A stretch of DNA of 64,000 nt from Gordionus sp. m RMFG-2023 (Eukaryota; Nematomorpha; Gordioida; Chordodea; Parachordodidae), in contig NC_088775.1 of NCBI RefSeq assembly GCF_954871325.1, forward strand, positions 18,019,561 to 18,083,560, read 5' to 3'. The translations under genes were made by a program, and so were the position numbers. Shown in pieces: positions 33,564 through 47,600 of the stretch; positions within the stretch are counted from its first letter, which is position 1, and every line of letters starts with the position of its first letter. The notes below the pieces were generated by a model, which saw nothing but the letters and a program-made list of their open reading frames with translations, was not told the DNA's origin and made no database searches.

Positions 33564-36500
33564 CAGGGTTGCCATGTCTCCCCCTATCAGCGGGAGACTC
33601 CCGCAATTTTTTAGTTTACACGCAGACATCTTTCTCCCGCAAAACTACAGCAATTGGAAATCACCCGCAAAAATCTACCGCAATTTTTATTTTAGTATTT
33701 TAACATTTTTAATATAAAAATAATATTTTTGAGAGATATTAATTGATTATTTTTATATTTTTACAATAATTTTTATTCGAAAAACATGTCTATGTAAATT
33801 TCTTTTTATCCTGTTTTATTTTTATCCAATAATAAATCAACATAATTTCATTCATATAAGTCAGTACAGGGGAGTATATCAACATCGATTGCAATACAAA
33901 AATATTCTCAAATAATAAATAATACAGATGCAACTACATTTTCGGAATCGTATACATTCATCATGTAGTTCAACATTCACAGAGCTATATCATCACAATG
34001 TGGGTCGAATATTTTTCTCATGATATTTAACGACTCCAATATAAGTGCAAATCTTACTTGTGGGAGAACAAAAATGAGCAAGGCTATCACAAGTGTTTTA
34101 GTACCTAAATCCTAGAGGTCAATTCTAGACGATTTGAAAGATGGGCATCCATATGCAATTCTAAAAGAATCAACTAATAAGGGAAATATTAAAACATTTC
34201 CCTCGATCCATCGCTATTTCAACAAGAATAAGAACATTTCGATGAAACTGTTAAAAATTTTTCCTCGGATAGTGAAAAATTTAAGGATGTAGCTAGCCAC
34301 ATAATGGTAAATATAGCTGATTCAGGGTTATCAATGATTTGCATGTCAGCTATATGCGCTGATAATGCCTCTGTATGTAAATTTTGGCAAAAACCAAAGT
34401 TACCGAATTGAGGTAGCACAATAATTAATTAATATCAATTGGCTGTATATGCCATATACTACATAATTCTTGCAAGAAGGCAATAAATGTACTATCTGTG
34501 GATGTTAAAATAATTGTGATGAAATGTTTTAACGAATTTAGTCATCAACTAAAAGATATAATGAATTAAAAGAGTTTGGTCTGACTTGGAATAGTGTGAG
34601 TTGTTGCGATATATACATATTAGGTGGTTGTCATTAATACCTGCCATCGATAGAATTTTAAAATTTTACAAACCCTTAAAAAAATACTTCTTAAATAAAG
34701 ATTTTAAAAGCTGTACTAAAATTTTGAAAATTTTTTAGAATATGAAATGGCAGAAGCATATTTGGGATTCGTTTCACATGTAGGAAATCTACTTCATGCA
34801 GTTAATATTCAGTTGCAATCAGAATATTCTTCATAAAGAATATTCAGAAAATCATGCTACAGCTCTTTTAATCTCTACAGTTAAAAATTGATAATAAATT
34901 TTATGGCGCTATTGCTAAAAAATATTATATTAAAATGTTCAAATAATACTATAATTAATACTTTAAATGAAGCAGATATTTTTATTAAGACAATTTTAGA
35001 ATATTTACAATCAAAGTTTGATTTTAATAACTCTATTTACAAATGTATAAATATTATGACCTTGGAACAGAAACCATCAATTGATGGTTTTTATAATTTA
35101 ATAATATCAAAAATACAGAAAGACATTGATTTCTTGTTTGAGGAGATTGTAATTCTCTCTATTTTTTATGATTCGCCAAAATACTTAAAGTTAGATGGTC
35201 TAAAAGCAGAGAAAAAATGGATAGAATTTTTTCGTTATAACGATAAATCCCCATGCTTAGAAAAAATATGCCAGTGTGTCTTCTCCTTACCTCATTCTAA
35301 TGCCTCATCCGAGCTCATTTTTAGCCTGAAGAGGACTGCCGGGAAAAAGGAGAGTAATCGGATTGCTTAAACAACATTAGAGGCCGAGCTAATGGTTACA
35401 CAAATATATAATATGTCATCCAGGAATTTTATAAATATTATTTAAATCTCAAATAAAATATATTTAAGTTTTAGCAATGGCGCCATAAAATTTATTGTCA
35501 ATTTTTAACTGTAAAGATGAACACATCTGCAGCATAATTTTGTGAACCTTTGTTAAGATTCTTCTGATTGCAACTACACATTAACAGCATGTAGTAGATA
35601 TCCTACATGTGAAATCATTCCTAAATATACCTCTGCCATTCATTATTGGAAAAAATTTTCAAAATATTAGTACAGCTTTTATAATTTTTATTTATGAAAT
35701 ATTTTTTTTAAAGGTTTATAAAATTTTAAAATTCTATTGATGGCGGGTATTAGGAACATATCGCAACCAACATTGTGCTGACTCAATTCTGTAAATACAC
35801 TCTATTTTTACCAAATTCACTGAGGCATATTCAGATCAGAAAGCTGACATGCAATTTATTGATAATCTCGAATCTGTTTACATTATATGGTTTGTTTTTG
35901 GATTTTTCCCTATTTAAGGAGAAAATATTTAATAGTTTTATTGAAACGACCTTAATTTTGATGAAATAGCTGAGCTTATTAGATACATCTGTTAAAATTG
36001 TATATGTATGCCCATTTTTAAATCGTCAAGAATTGACCTCCTGGAATTAGGTCCTAAAACCTTGATGATAGCCTTGCTCATTTTTGTTCTACAAGTATAG
36101 TTTTCATTTATATTAGAGTCGTTAAATATTATGGGGAAAAGATTCTACCAACATTGTGATGATAAGTATCTCTGTGAATGTTGTACTACAAGATAAATGA
36201 TTACAATTCGCAACTGTAGTTTCATCTGTATTATTTCTTATTAATGGAGTACCTGATTATGTATTAAAACGTGATAATTAAGCGTCTTTCCCTAAAATGT
36301 TATACACACACGATAGATTTCTAATTGCGGTCGTTTTGTGGGACATTCGCATAAAATATTTTTTAATTGTAAAATTAAAATAGTTTTTTTTATAAAATTT
36401 TATCTTGTTTACATTCTTTTATATTTAAAAAAGATCGTTGGTTTTTTTTTATAAATTAATATATTTTAATAAATCAAGATGTTAAAATAGTTACCGAATT

Positions 36501-36675
36501 TGTATTTATATAAACTAAATAAAAAATAACAGGCGGATAATTAAGTCAATTGCGGGCCTTCGGTCCGCTAACAAATATTTTAAACAATTTTCATATTTCT
36601 ACCGCAATTTTTATATTTCTCCCGCATAATACCAAATTTCTTCCCCAATTTGAAAATCTTGACCTATCAAACCTG
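33564..36675 (+). mobile_element. hAT transposon with long internal inverted arms
   Basis: The left edge CAGGGTTGCCATGTCTCCC (33564) is a common hAT terminus, and the right edge near 36675 (TATCAAACCTG) is a decayed inverse. Next to both ends the word CCCGCAA or CCGCAATTTT recurs. Inside, roughly 33900-34915 recurs in inverted, diverged form at about 35475-36300, around a centre that carries the transposase C terminus. The likely target duplication is not clean. Confidence 0.6.
34888..35370 (+). pseudogene. hAT transposase C-terminal part
   Basis: This 160-codon frame contains ILEYLQSKFDFNNSIYKC in the helical region and ends with CVFSLPHSNASSELIFSLKR. LPHSNA-(S/V)E-xFS is the C-terminal dimerisation motif of one hAT branch (KIAA1586 and ZNF862-like proteins). 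The first residues overlap the start of the inverted arm, so the frame does not include an intact catalytic core. The N-terminal transposase parts may be in the arms, but I could not read them with confidence. Confidence 0.7.
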
Positions 36676-38515
36676 GTCTCGAGTAAAATTTTTAACACAA
36701 GTATATTTTTGACATTATTACAAAACTATTATTTTAAGATATAATATACAAACTAGAGGTGGTGCGACAATAATATATAAAATCTTAATTGCTTTCTTCA
36801 TATCACTCAGATTCTTATCGTATAGTTAAAAAAGGTTTAATTTCTAATATGGCATCATTGCCGTGTAAACTACTCAAGCCTTCAATATATTTGCATAATT
36901 TCTTCTAAAGATTGTGTTTTTGTTTGATCAATTTATCTAATATAATAAATTCTGATATAGGTTAACATCGTGAGTGTCATGGCCATGACTTCAAATTAAC
37001 CAGCATCTATTATTTGTGTGGCTATGTTATTTAAGTTTATTACTACAGCTATTGGAGCATATAATTGCATATTTTAGATATGCTATATCAACTGTGTAGT
37101 CTTTTATATATCACTAAAATTGGAAGATATTGTTTAAGAAATTTAATATCTCACCATGATTTTCTCGATTACTTATCTAGCTTCCATCATATCATCTAAA
37201 GGGAAGCTCTAACCACCATATAGTTCTATGATTTGGATTGGTGATTTATATTCTCTTGTTTAAGAATTGTCGATTTGGTTAGGCCTATAAGTTTTTCCTA
37301 TTAGTTCATTCTATAAAACATTGTCAAAAATGGTAACAGAGAGTTATATTAGTTACATGACCTTTTGTCAATGTAATTTGCTAAGAATTATATTATATTA
37401 TGCAGTTTTTAAAAACCACTATCAATTGAGGCATATGTATGAATTAATTAACGTTTTTTTTTATCACTTGTAAATCTTTAGACCAATGATTTAGATTTTG
37501 TATTAAAAATTATTATTTTTAGAAATGTCTTGTATTGTTTTAATTATTTATATGCTAGTTTATTTTGTATGCATAATATAATAAATGACAAAATATGAAA
37601 TTCAGAGTAATTATTCAGAGTTAGCAAATATTAAAAACTATAATATATTATTATACCTGCCGAAGGCCGGACAAAAGCAGGCCGAAGGCCTGCCCTGATA
37701 GCGTTTTACCTTTGAAAGCTAGAGACATTATTTGAAAAGGGGGTAGGTTTTAGGGGTTGCCTCCAGTAAATTTATGTAATGTAGACGCTGCTCATCAGTT
37801 CCCTTCATTTTAAACATTATCATAGCAGCGGAAAGGCCAAAAATTAGAAGTCATTATCTTTTAGATTCATTTTAACCTAATAATTATTCTCTAATAATTA
37901 ATCCCATCATTAGATTGATAAAATGTTTATCAGATCAATGGATATTGTGGATCCTCTTTTAAAATTTTGCAATCGAGCTAAATTGTTGCGTTTCGATACC
38001 ATAATTTTTTTAGGATAAAAGGCCTTGTTTTCAAAATTCATTGTTTTTTCCTATGAAGGATGTTTTTTTAAATATGTTTTTAAAATTTAATTATGAATTT
38101 AAATAGTTCACATGTTTTATATTTTTATTAGTATATTTTTTATAATAAAAGTTTTTAAATGTCAAAACTAGTGTAGGAAATACACCTTTATATATAAAAG
38201 TTGGATTAATTTTTTTTAAGAGTTGGGCTATCTGTGATATATAAAGCTATCTAGGCAGTCTATGTGTTATGCGCTCTAGAAAGGAGGGGGGGGGTTTGGA
38301 TAGTGGAAAATATGTTTAACATTATAATAATTATAAAATTATTCTCCTTTTCCTTCGAATAAATAAATTGTAAGCTTGATATAAAATTTCAGTTAGATAC
38401 TATAATAATATCTAATAAAATTACTAGAATAACAAAAATCTCAACAAAAAAAAATATCAATCATTTTATTTTCGTAAAATTTATATATCTATGATATTCA
38501 TAATATTAAAATTTT
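36676..38515. other. Upstream region of the HGSNAT gene
   Basis: Mostly AT-rich with no recognised gene. GCAGGCCGAAGGCCTGC at about 37667-37683 is a perfect 7-bp stem with GAA loop next to a second CCGAAGGCCGG block. It resembles GCGGGCCTTCGGTCCGC at about 36553. The gene's promoter and a signal-peptide exon, if separate, should be here, but no core promoter is evident. Confidence 0.4.
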
Positions 38516-38518
38516 GAA

Positions 38519-38614
38519 ATGGGAAAAAATTCTCTCGATAAAGCCACATTATTAATTAGAAACAACTGTAACCATAGCTTAGAGATAAAAGGACAATCAA
38601 AATGGTGCTATAAG
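38519..38614 (+). CDS. HGSNAT: HGSNAT exon 1 (first visible)
   Basis: It opens [19 protein letters not shown] and ends KWCYK at a GTATGA donor, phase 0. [10 protein letters not shown] matches the start of the lumenal domain (human MDQALLLIHN). The ATG at 38519 gives no signal peptide, so the true start may be in an upstream exon that I could not find. A 42-bp intron follows. Confidence 0.8.
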
Positions 38615-41600
38615 GTATGATATATAAAAATTTTACTAATATAAATTAATTTATAGTGTTCCCTAAATTTTATCGCAAATATTCCAGCTTTTAAAAACAC
38701 TTCTATAAGGGTTAATACTACTCATCCTTCCTCACTCTCCGTTCATTACCAATATAATAATAGTGATAAAACAAAATGCGAGTATTTTTTATGAATTATA
38801 TATTTTTATTTCTGATTTTAATTAGACTTCAATATCATTTTGGTGAACGTGGCATTTATCTACTTAATGTAGATAATAATGACATCAATTGTCAGTTTAA
38901 AACGGTATTAGATCCTATAAGATCTAACTTTCCTGTCACAATTTTTTCAGTTATATTAATTTTATTAATTTCATTCTGGAATGCTAAGTTAGTAATATTT
39001 TTATACAAATTATATCTACTATTTTTAGAAAAATTGGAATTAATAATATAAAAGAAAAAATTAAAAAAAAATTTGCTAAAAAAGTAAATTTAAAAAAAAA
39101 TGATTATATATTAATTTATTCAATATACATTATTAATTTAATGGCTTACTTTATATCAATATGTTACTAGAAAAAGAAATTTAAAAACAAATCTATAGGT
39201 TTGGCTTAATTTTTATTTTTATACCCATCTCTCAGTTGATATTTATCATTTAAATCTCACTGTAGTCTCTTTCTTGAGGGCATTTTATTTATAGAAGATT
39301 GCCCAATGGTTGCATTATGCTATTGTTCCTATTGACAAAAGGATTAAGTAAATTTAATTATTACTTACAAATTTTGAAATGACAAAGTTAAGACTTTATT
39401 CTGAGATAATTTATAAAAATTTGGAAAATAAATATTTTTAATATAAAAATGTTGACAATGAATATATCTCAATATTAAGACTGACAAATAAAATTTCATA
39501 AATTATTCTTAAAAAATATATGTATTCTTTCTTTTATTTAACCTCAATAATATTAACCTATTCTAAAAAACTCTACCCAAAAAAGAATTGTCTTATATTC
39601 CCTAAAATACCAACAAACCATCATAACTTTAATGTTTATTAACATCATTATTAACACAAATTGGACTGTGCTAATATTAAAGATCAGACTTGGGCCAATA
39701 TTTAGCATTTAAAAATCATTGGATATCAGGCAGATATATTCAAAAAACTGATATCTTATAAAGAAAACCTATCCGATGTGATATTTATTATTATTTTTGG
39801 TTATTTTTTTGATTATATTTATAATTTTATTTTAGACATAATTTCATAATGATAACAAAACAACTAAAGAAAGCAATAAATACAATTTATTCGTAGTGTT
39901 TTATGAAAAACTGAATTATTTAAGAAAAAATATGTTATTTTATCTACAACAAAAAAAGGATTTAAAAATATCAAACAAGTCACATTATTTGTTATTGGTT
40001 TCATTTGACCAATTTTTAAAAATGGCTAACTCAAGATATTAGCTACAAAATATTTAAAGCTTTGAGATTTTGCCCATAGATGGTAAAAAGGCTCAGGCAT
40101 CATGACAAAATTTCTAGTTATAGCTAATAATAGTTATGACTAGCTTCTTGATTTTGCCCTTTTTAAAAGGTGGCTAAATGGAGGTGTTTAACAACTTTAT
40201 ATTATTTTAAATTAGTTATTAACTTTTGGAGAATAAAAAAAACAAGATACACTTAAATCATTCATGAAAGTTAGCTATTTTTTTGAACAGACACATATTT
40301 TATTATGACATTAGTTCAAAGATAGATAAATTAACATCAATATATATATATCGTTAAAAGTTAATGGAACAGGTTTGTAGTAGGATTGGACTAGTGAAAA
40401 ATTTGTAGATTGGTGCAGCCCTAAAAACAAATAAAAACTAATATGAAAAAATAGATAAAATTATTGATACATTATTTTTTTTAATTATTGAAACAGCTAG
40501 CTAGTGTCCAAAAAATTGGCTTAGGCTCAAGCCTACTCAGGAGTTGGGTCAAGCCTTTTAACCCTTTATTGCTATATTTCAACATTAAAAAAAATCCTCT
40601 ATTGCTCACCTATAAAAACTTGAATAATAATCACTGAGATTGTTTAAAATGTTATTTTTTGATATTTATTGAAATTTTATAATTATAAAATACAAAAATT
40701 ACAAAATAATTTATAACTGGAGGAGGGACATATTTTTCCCACTGTGTATTATATACATTATTTTTTGTTCTGAAAAAAAAATCAATTTCTTTTAGCGTTA
40801 ATACATAGCGAAACTTTACAAATAGAACATTCCCAGGATGTCCTAGAACATTCCCAGGATGTCCTAGAACATTCCCAGGATGTCCTAATATATTTTCCCA
40901 AGGGATTACGAATCACTAGCAAGAATATAGAAATATGATCTGATCCCTTTTCCCTTGTATCATCAGCGACATATTTTTTATGAAATTTTGAAGGAGTTGA
41001 TATTAGATTGCTTTGCAAGGATGATGATACACTCAAGTCAAGAATCTTTTGAGATAGAAGATTTTGGATAATTTTTAATCGAAATAGAGACCTCTTATAT
41101 AATCATCAGAGCCGTAATCTGATAAAAAATTTGGTGGGGGTATTGTAATTGCCCTCCAATTTAATTCAATTAGGTTGTCCTCGACTTCCTTTGAGTATAT
41201 TTCAAAAGAAGAATCCGAATCAGTTGAACATATATCAGACAAGAAAATTTTTTTGAAAAATTTTATAAAAATATAATATTTTTAAAATATAAATGTAAAA
41301 TAAGCATTATTATACAATGGGACATAAAATGACCAGATACATTTTTTGTAACTGCCAAAAAAATAAATGATCATTTTTAAAAATATTGATATTTTGTTTA
41401 GAATATATAAATGTTTCTTATCATTTTTTATTTATCAAATATACCAGAATTTTGCTAAAGTAGTTTTAAAAATTTTATAAAAAAAATTTTACATAAAATA
41501 AAATAAAAAGGTGGGATTGATAAAATAGTAAAATTTTTGCGCACGAAAATATTTAAATAAACATAAATAATATAATTTTTTAAATGGGGTAAATTTATAC

Positions 41601-44600
41601 CATCTGTGTATTAAATAAAATAAAAAAATCAAGCTGGGTTAAATATGTCCCACCATGTCCTTTTTTAGGTGGGACAAATTTCAACCGGCTGTGTAATAAA
41701 GGGTTAATTATTGGAACAGCCAGCTAGTGTCTGAAAAATTGGCTTAGGCTCAAGCTGGCTCAGGAGTTGGGTCAAGCTGGCTCAGAACTTGGCTCAAGTC
41801 CTGAGCTCAGGAGTTGGCTTGAGTCCAATTGTGAGCCAAAATTTATTTATTTAGATATTTTAAAAGAATATAATAAAAATTAGAATTCGTGTGCCGCCAT
41901 ATTAAGTTCCATCATTTATATTTTAATAATATTTATATTTTTTTGTTTAAAAAATTTTTTTTAAAACAATAATTTATATTATGTTATGAAAATGGATTTA
42001 TTTATTTGTTGTTTTTTTGATAAAAAAAAATGATATGCTGTATTGTAATTAATATTATTTATGTTACAATTTATTAGTGATTTTCATGCCCAAAATTTAA
42101 GCAAAAAATATTTTTTGAAGTTCAAAAAGATTTTTGAACATATTTTGATTTGATAAAAATTTTAAATCTTGTTTGTAAATAAGTCTTTTTTAATGATTGT
42201 GATCTTTTATAGTTTTTTTAATCATTTTTATATTATCTATTTTTTAAATATATAAAAAGAGGTGGTTTTTTCTAAATAATATATTTTTTTAAAATAGTTA
42301 TTGACAAAAACAAGAGAAAAAGAGAGATTCAAATGTTAACTATATCAAAAATTACTAAAACGAAATTCTAATATAAGAATAAACTCAGAATGAAAACTAT
42401 CAAATTAATGAACTAAATTATGACTTAAAAAATAAATGCAACACGAACTAAAATTTGGACTTATATCTTTATTGAATAAAATGTATTCATCATCTTTATT
42501 AAATAAAAAATATTCATCAAATTACAAAGGTCAAAAATTATAAGCGCAAAATGTTATCATAATTCAAAAAAGGTTTTATTAAAATTAAAAAAAAGTTATC
42601 AAAAAATAAAAAGTCACAAGTTTTACAAAAATTAAAAAAGTAATCTTTTTTTCTTACAAAAATATAATATCAATTAATTTCTAATATTTAAAAATGACTG
42701 ACATTTTTCTAACTAAATACAAAAACATAGATAAATAAATATGATTGACATTATCTTATAAATGTATTATTTATGACAGTTATATCAAACTTTTTTATGT
42801 TATTTTACATGATCTTTTGAAGGATAATATTTTAATGTGACAATTGTCATAGTTATTTTTCAACATTTTTGAAATTTTTTGGCACAAAAGTGTGTAAATA
42901 ATATTTATATTGTAAAGATTTTAAATTATAAATTCAATGAAGATGTTCCTTGGAAAAATGACAATTATCATAATCGGTATTTTTAAACATATTTGATTTT
43001 TTTGACGCTTATGGGCAAAATTTGTATTAACATGTTAAATTAAAATTTCAATTAAGATGTATTATATAAAAGTGACAATTGTCATAATTGTTTTTTTTAA
43101 AGTTTTTTGAATTTTTTTGATGCAAATGGGCAAAAATAAGTATTGCTAACATAAATAAAACTTCAGTGAAGATGTACTCTAGATGAGTGATAATTGTCAT
43201 AATCGTTATTTTTAAATTTTTTTTATTTTTTTTGACGCAAGTGAGTAAAAATATAGATTGTCAACATGTTAAAATAAAATTTCAGGGAAGATGTACCATA
43301 GAAAAGTGACAATTGTCGATCATTATTTTTAAAGTTTTTTGAATTTTTGGGTTAAAATTAGTGTTATAATTTATTTTATAAGTAAAGAAATTAAAAGATA
43401 ATCATTATTTTTTTTAAGCTAAAGATATTTTGATAAATAATCATTTATTAACTCAAGATTTTATTTCTTTATTCTTTCAGTAAATATTAATTCATTTTTT
43501 TATTAAATATTTTTAAAGGTGGTTTTAATTAATATTAAGTATATGAATTTTTAAATGTGGTTATTTAAATAATAATTATTTTATCAGATAGCTGCAGAAA
43601 TATTATTTGAATGGCCCAATTAAAAAAATTTTTTTTTTATCCCGGCTCCTATTTTCAAAAATAAACTAGGCCTGGCCAGGATTTAAAAAAAAATATTTAG
43701 ACATAGTCCGTGCTTTTTTAATGTTGTTTTAGGTCTAACTAACCACCATCTTTCAATTGTTATAGCTCATTATTAATATTTCTATATTCAATATCAACAA
43801 AGATTTTACCTTATAATATATATATACATTTTGTCTCCTGTTGGAAAATTCTCTCGTTGAGCCACTTGAGTGGCCTCCAGAACTCTTAGATAGCTCACAT
43901 GCTTATTTTTAACTACAAGTATAAATATATTTAAAAATTCTTCCACTCCAGTCTAGTGCTTTGTTTTGGATAATTTTATGAATAATATTTTAGTTTTAAA
44001 AATAAATTATACATTTTAAGAAAATATTAAAAACACAAAAGTATCAGAGTAATTTTTCTTTAATGCCGCTTTTATTTTATTTTATATTTTCAATTAATGT
44101 CTAAAAGTTTTATATATTTTTTTTATTGTTTATAAAAATGTGTTAGAAAGTAAATAACATTCAATACTGGAAAATTCACAATTTAAAAAATTTTTTTATT
44201 TTCTTTTTAAAATTCTTGGTTAAATCTTTTCCATTTTTACTTATAATTTACTTAATTTGAAAACCAATTTAAATAAAAAATAGCCACTATAGTTAACTTC
44301 ACTTATTTTTTACTTGAAATATTTTATTTAATTATTATATTAAAAACTATTAGGCCAAAATAAACCAAATATATGAAAATATATTTAAATAATAAGCCTT
44401 ACAAAATTCTGAGTCAATTTTCGACTCAAATACAAGCTGAGTTTAGAGCTAAGCAGGCTTGGCTCAGCCATTTAATAACACTAATCGCAAATTAATAAAT
44501 TTCGGCTCAAAAGTCGGCTTGAGCCAACTCCCGAGCTAGCCTACTAATATGGCTCAAAGAGCCGAGTTAAGCCTGAGTCAATTTTCGACTTAAAAACTAG

Positions 44601-47600
44601 ATGAGTTTAAAGCTAAGCCGGCTTGGCTCAGCCATTTTACAACACTAATCTCAAATAAATAAATTTCGACTCAAAATGTCGGCTTGAACCTACTCGAGCC
44701 AGCCGACTAATATGACTCAAAGAGCTGACTTGATGAGTTGATTTTCGACTCAAAAACTAGATGACTTTAGGGCTAAGTCGGCTTGGCTCACCCATTTAAC
44801 AACACTAATCGCAAAAATAAATTTCGGCTTAAAAATTGGCTTGAGCCAAATTCTGAGCCTACTCGAGCCAGCCGACTAATATTGCTCAATGAGCAGGCTT
44901 GAGCCTAAGCCCAATTTTCATCTCAAAAACTGGCTGAGTTTAGGGTTAAGCCGGTTTGGCTCAGCCCTTTAACAACACTACAGCCGGCCACCTAAAATGA
45001 ATGTTAGTCATTGGGTAGCACAGGATTATCAAATTTGCCTTTTTATATTTTTTTAGGAGCTTGATATTCATAGGAAACTGGAAATGTATCAGCTCATCTT
45101 TTCTTTATCTGGATCTTGAGTCTAACCCCATTAAAACTTTATGTATGGATAAAGCATGGTAGCTAATAGCAATTACATACTCATATAATGATTTCCAGCT
45201 TCATAAGATCATAAATTAAAATTCATCCAAGACTTCATTTTCATTTCTTATTTCATTATCATACGGAAATCTCTAAAAAGCAAAATTTCAAAAAAAAATT
45301 TTTAAACAATTTTTGAAGATTTTTTGATCATATTAAAATACTTAAAAACCTTAATGAAGTCTTTATGTCCATTGTCTTGTATATTTTATTTTGAATACAA
45401 AAACACCTTTCAAATATTTTGATATCTTATCAAATGTATGCACCATTTAATTTTTCATGGACAAAATTTTTGTAAACACAAACTATGGAAAAATATGGTA
45501 TTGTTGGTTAATGATTTATCAACTAGTTTAATTTAAATTAAATAGACAATTTAAAATAATTTTAATTTATATGAAAATTATATATTTTTTTTATTTTCAA
45601 ACTTGAACTTAAAAATATTGAGATTTAACTGTAATTTTAGATAAAAAGTAATGACTTTTTTCTGATCCGGACAAATTTTCGATACATTGAAATGTCAAAG
45701 GTATTGCTGATACCTACCTAACCCTCAAAAATCCCTTTTTAACCTTGTTATAACTTATATGTTATAAAAGTTATCATATTTGAGTAAGATATTATTTGAA
45801 TATTATATGTTTTAATATTATATAAACTTAAAAGATCAATTGAATTAATTAATTTTATAGTCTACAAAGCATTTAGTAAAGATTACTTTCATCATCATGT
45901 ACATTTTAAAATATAGAGCGTAGAAAACCTTACCAATATAAACTAATAAAATATCAACTCTCGGAAATTTCATGATATATATTATATTACGAACAAAAAA
46001 TTGCATTATACTTCTTTTATCAAATTGAGTAGTATAGTTATTATTTTCTTAAGAACTTAACAATTAGCCCCTCATGTTTCATATTGAGCCTTTTTTTATG
46101 CTGATCAAAATGTAACTGCCAGAGGTTTTACAAAAATTAATCACATTATACTGGATTCTGTGGGATAGTGATTAAAAAGTTTAAACATTACAAATATATC
46201 CAAACCAGCTTTTTGTTTAACCAAATACACCTATTGTTATTATAATCATTCTCGTCCTGACAATGAAGTTGATCAGGATTTTAGTCGGAGTGGGGGAACC
46301 TCCTAAGTTTACTGGACGGCTTTAGAGCTCATTTTTGAAGGTTGCATTAAAAAAATTATCTTTTACTTGGCAAAGGGATTTTGATTTTTTTGAATCGATC
46401 GGAATAAGCTTCCAAATCTTTGCTGATTAACCTTAAGCTAGCATTTCTTAAAGGCTAGACAATTCGAAAAAGATTTGAACCTCAAAAGGATTTAGGGTAG
46501 AAACTTATTTTTTTTATTGTGCTCCATGATATTTTAGGGTCGATAAATTTTCATTTATGATCACATTTTCCCTTATCACAATTTCAAAATTATAAGTTTT
46601 TTAGTGTAAATTATAAATAAAAAATACGCAATTAATATTGCTGACAAGGTTATTATAAGATTTATTCATTGAAATAAATGATTTATCCTCAAACGTTGCA
46701 AATAGGATTAAAATTAAATAAGAGATTACTATTTATGTTTCAATTATATTTAAAACTGATCAAAAGATATTTCATAATCTGAATAAGTGATAACATTCAC
46801 CAGCATGATAGTTGTTAACTGCAGAAGATCCATTTATATGTTAATGGTCATATTTTTTTACTTGAAATTTCAAAACTTAAAGTGAACATTTTATTTTATG
46901 TAAGGTGCCATGCCAGATTTAATATTGTTTTTTATTTTTGCGAGTTGCAAAATTAGCCAAATCTAAAACAATTGTCCCGACATATTTATTGAAATAAATA
47001 ACTTTATAAATTTTTTGGGAAAATAATAATTAATTGTTTTTGTAAGGGAAAAATCGAGAAAGCTAAAATTATGAACTTTAAAATTTTTTATGAAAAAAAC
47101 AAGAAATGATTAGTCATAGTCACCCATTTTGACTATGAATTAAAATTGGCATTTTATTCTATTTCAAGTTTTATTTTTTTTGAGTTTTGAATTTTAAATT
47201 ATTAACTATGTGTTATTTATTCATTATTTTTGAATTAAAAAAAGTGGAGATAGGGGTTTCAATCCGAACCGCCTCATTGTGAAAGTTTTTTGGTCTGGCT
47301 AAAATATTTTCCACAATAGATTTGCGATTAAAAAAATATCCTATGACAAAAATACCCCCGAAACAGTGGGAAAAATATACCCTCATGTGGGTGATAACCT
47401 TTTTTTCTCACTTTCAAAGGCGAATATAATATTTATGGTAAATAAGTAGGTCATCAAGTAATATATTATTTATTTATTGGAGAATGGGGGGGGGGGTATT
47501 TGAAATTTGAGGTAGCTCATCAATTGTTCAGAATGAAATAGAATTAAAAATTTTATAGTTAAACAATTTAAGGGTTATACAAAAATTATAACATGAAAAT

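Larger units (their letters stand above)
40558..41707. mobile_element. piggyBac-type element
   Basis: It is flanked by TTAA at 40558-40561 and 41704-41707. The ends are CCCTTTATT and, inverted, AATAAAGGG, the CCYT-type terminus of piggyBac elements. Subterminal GGGACA and GTCCCA words occur near both ends (GGAGGGACATATTTT; GGTGGGACAAATTTC). At about 1.14 kb it is far too short for a full transposase. Confidence 0.85.
41725..44980. mobile_element. Non-autonomous hAT element with GGCTCAAGCC-type ends
   Basis: It is bounded by TAGTGTCTG on the left and AACAACACTA on the right, flanked by CAGCCAGC (41717-41724) and CAGCCGGC (44981-44988), an 8-bp duplication with one mismatch. Both ends hold many GGCTYAAGCC, GGCTCAG and GAGCC words. 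The 3.26-kb interior has no transposase, only a 116-bp minisatellite and AT-rich filler. Confidence 0.8.
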
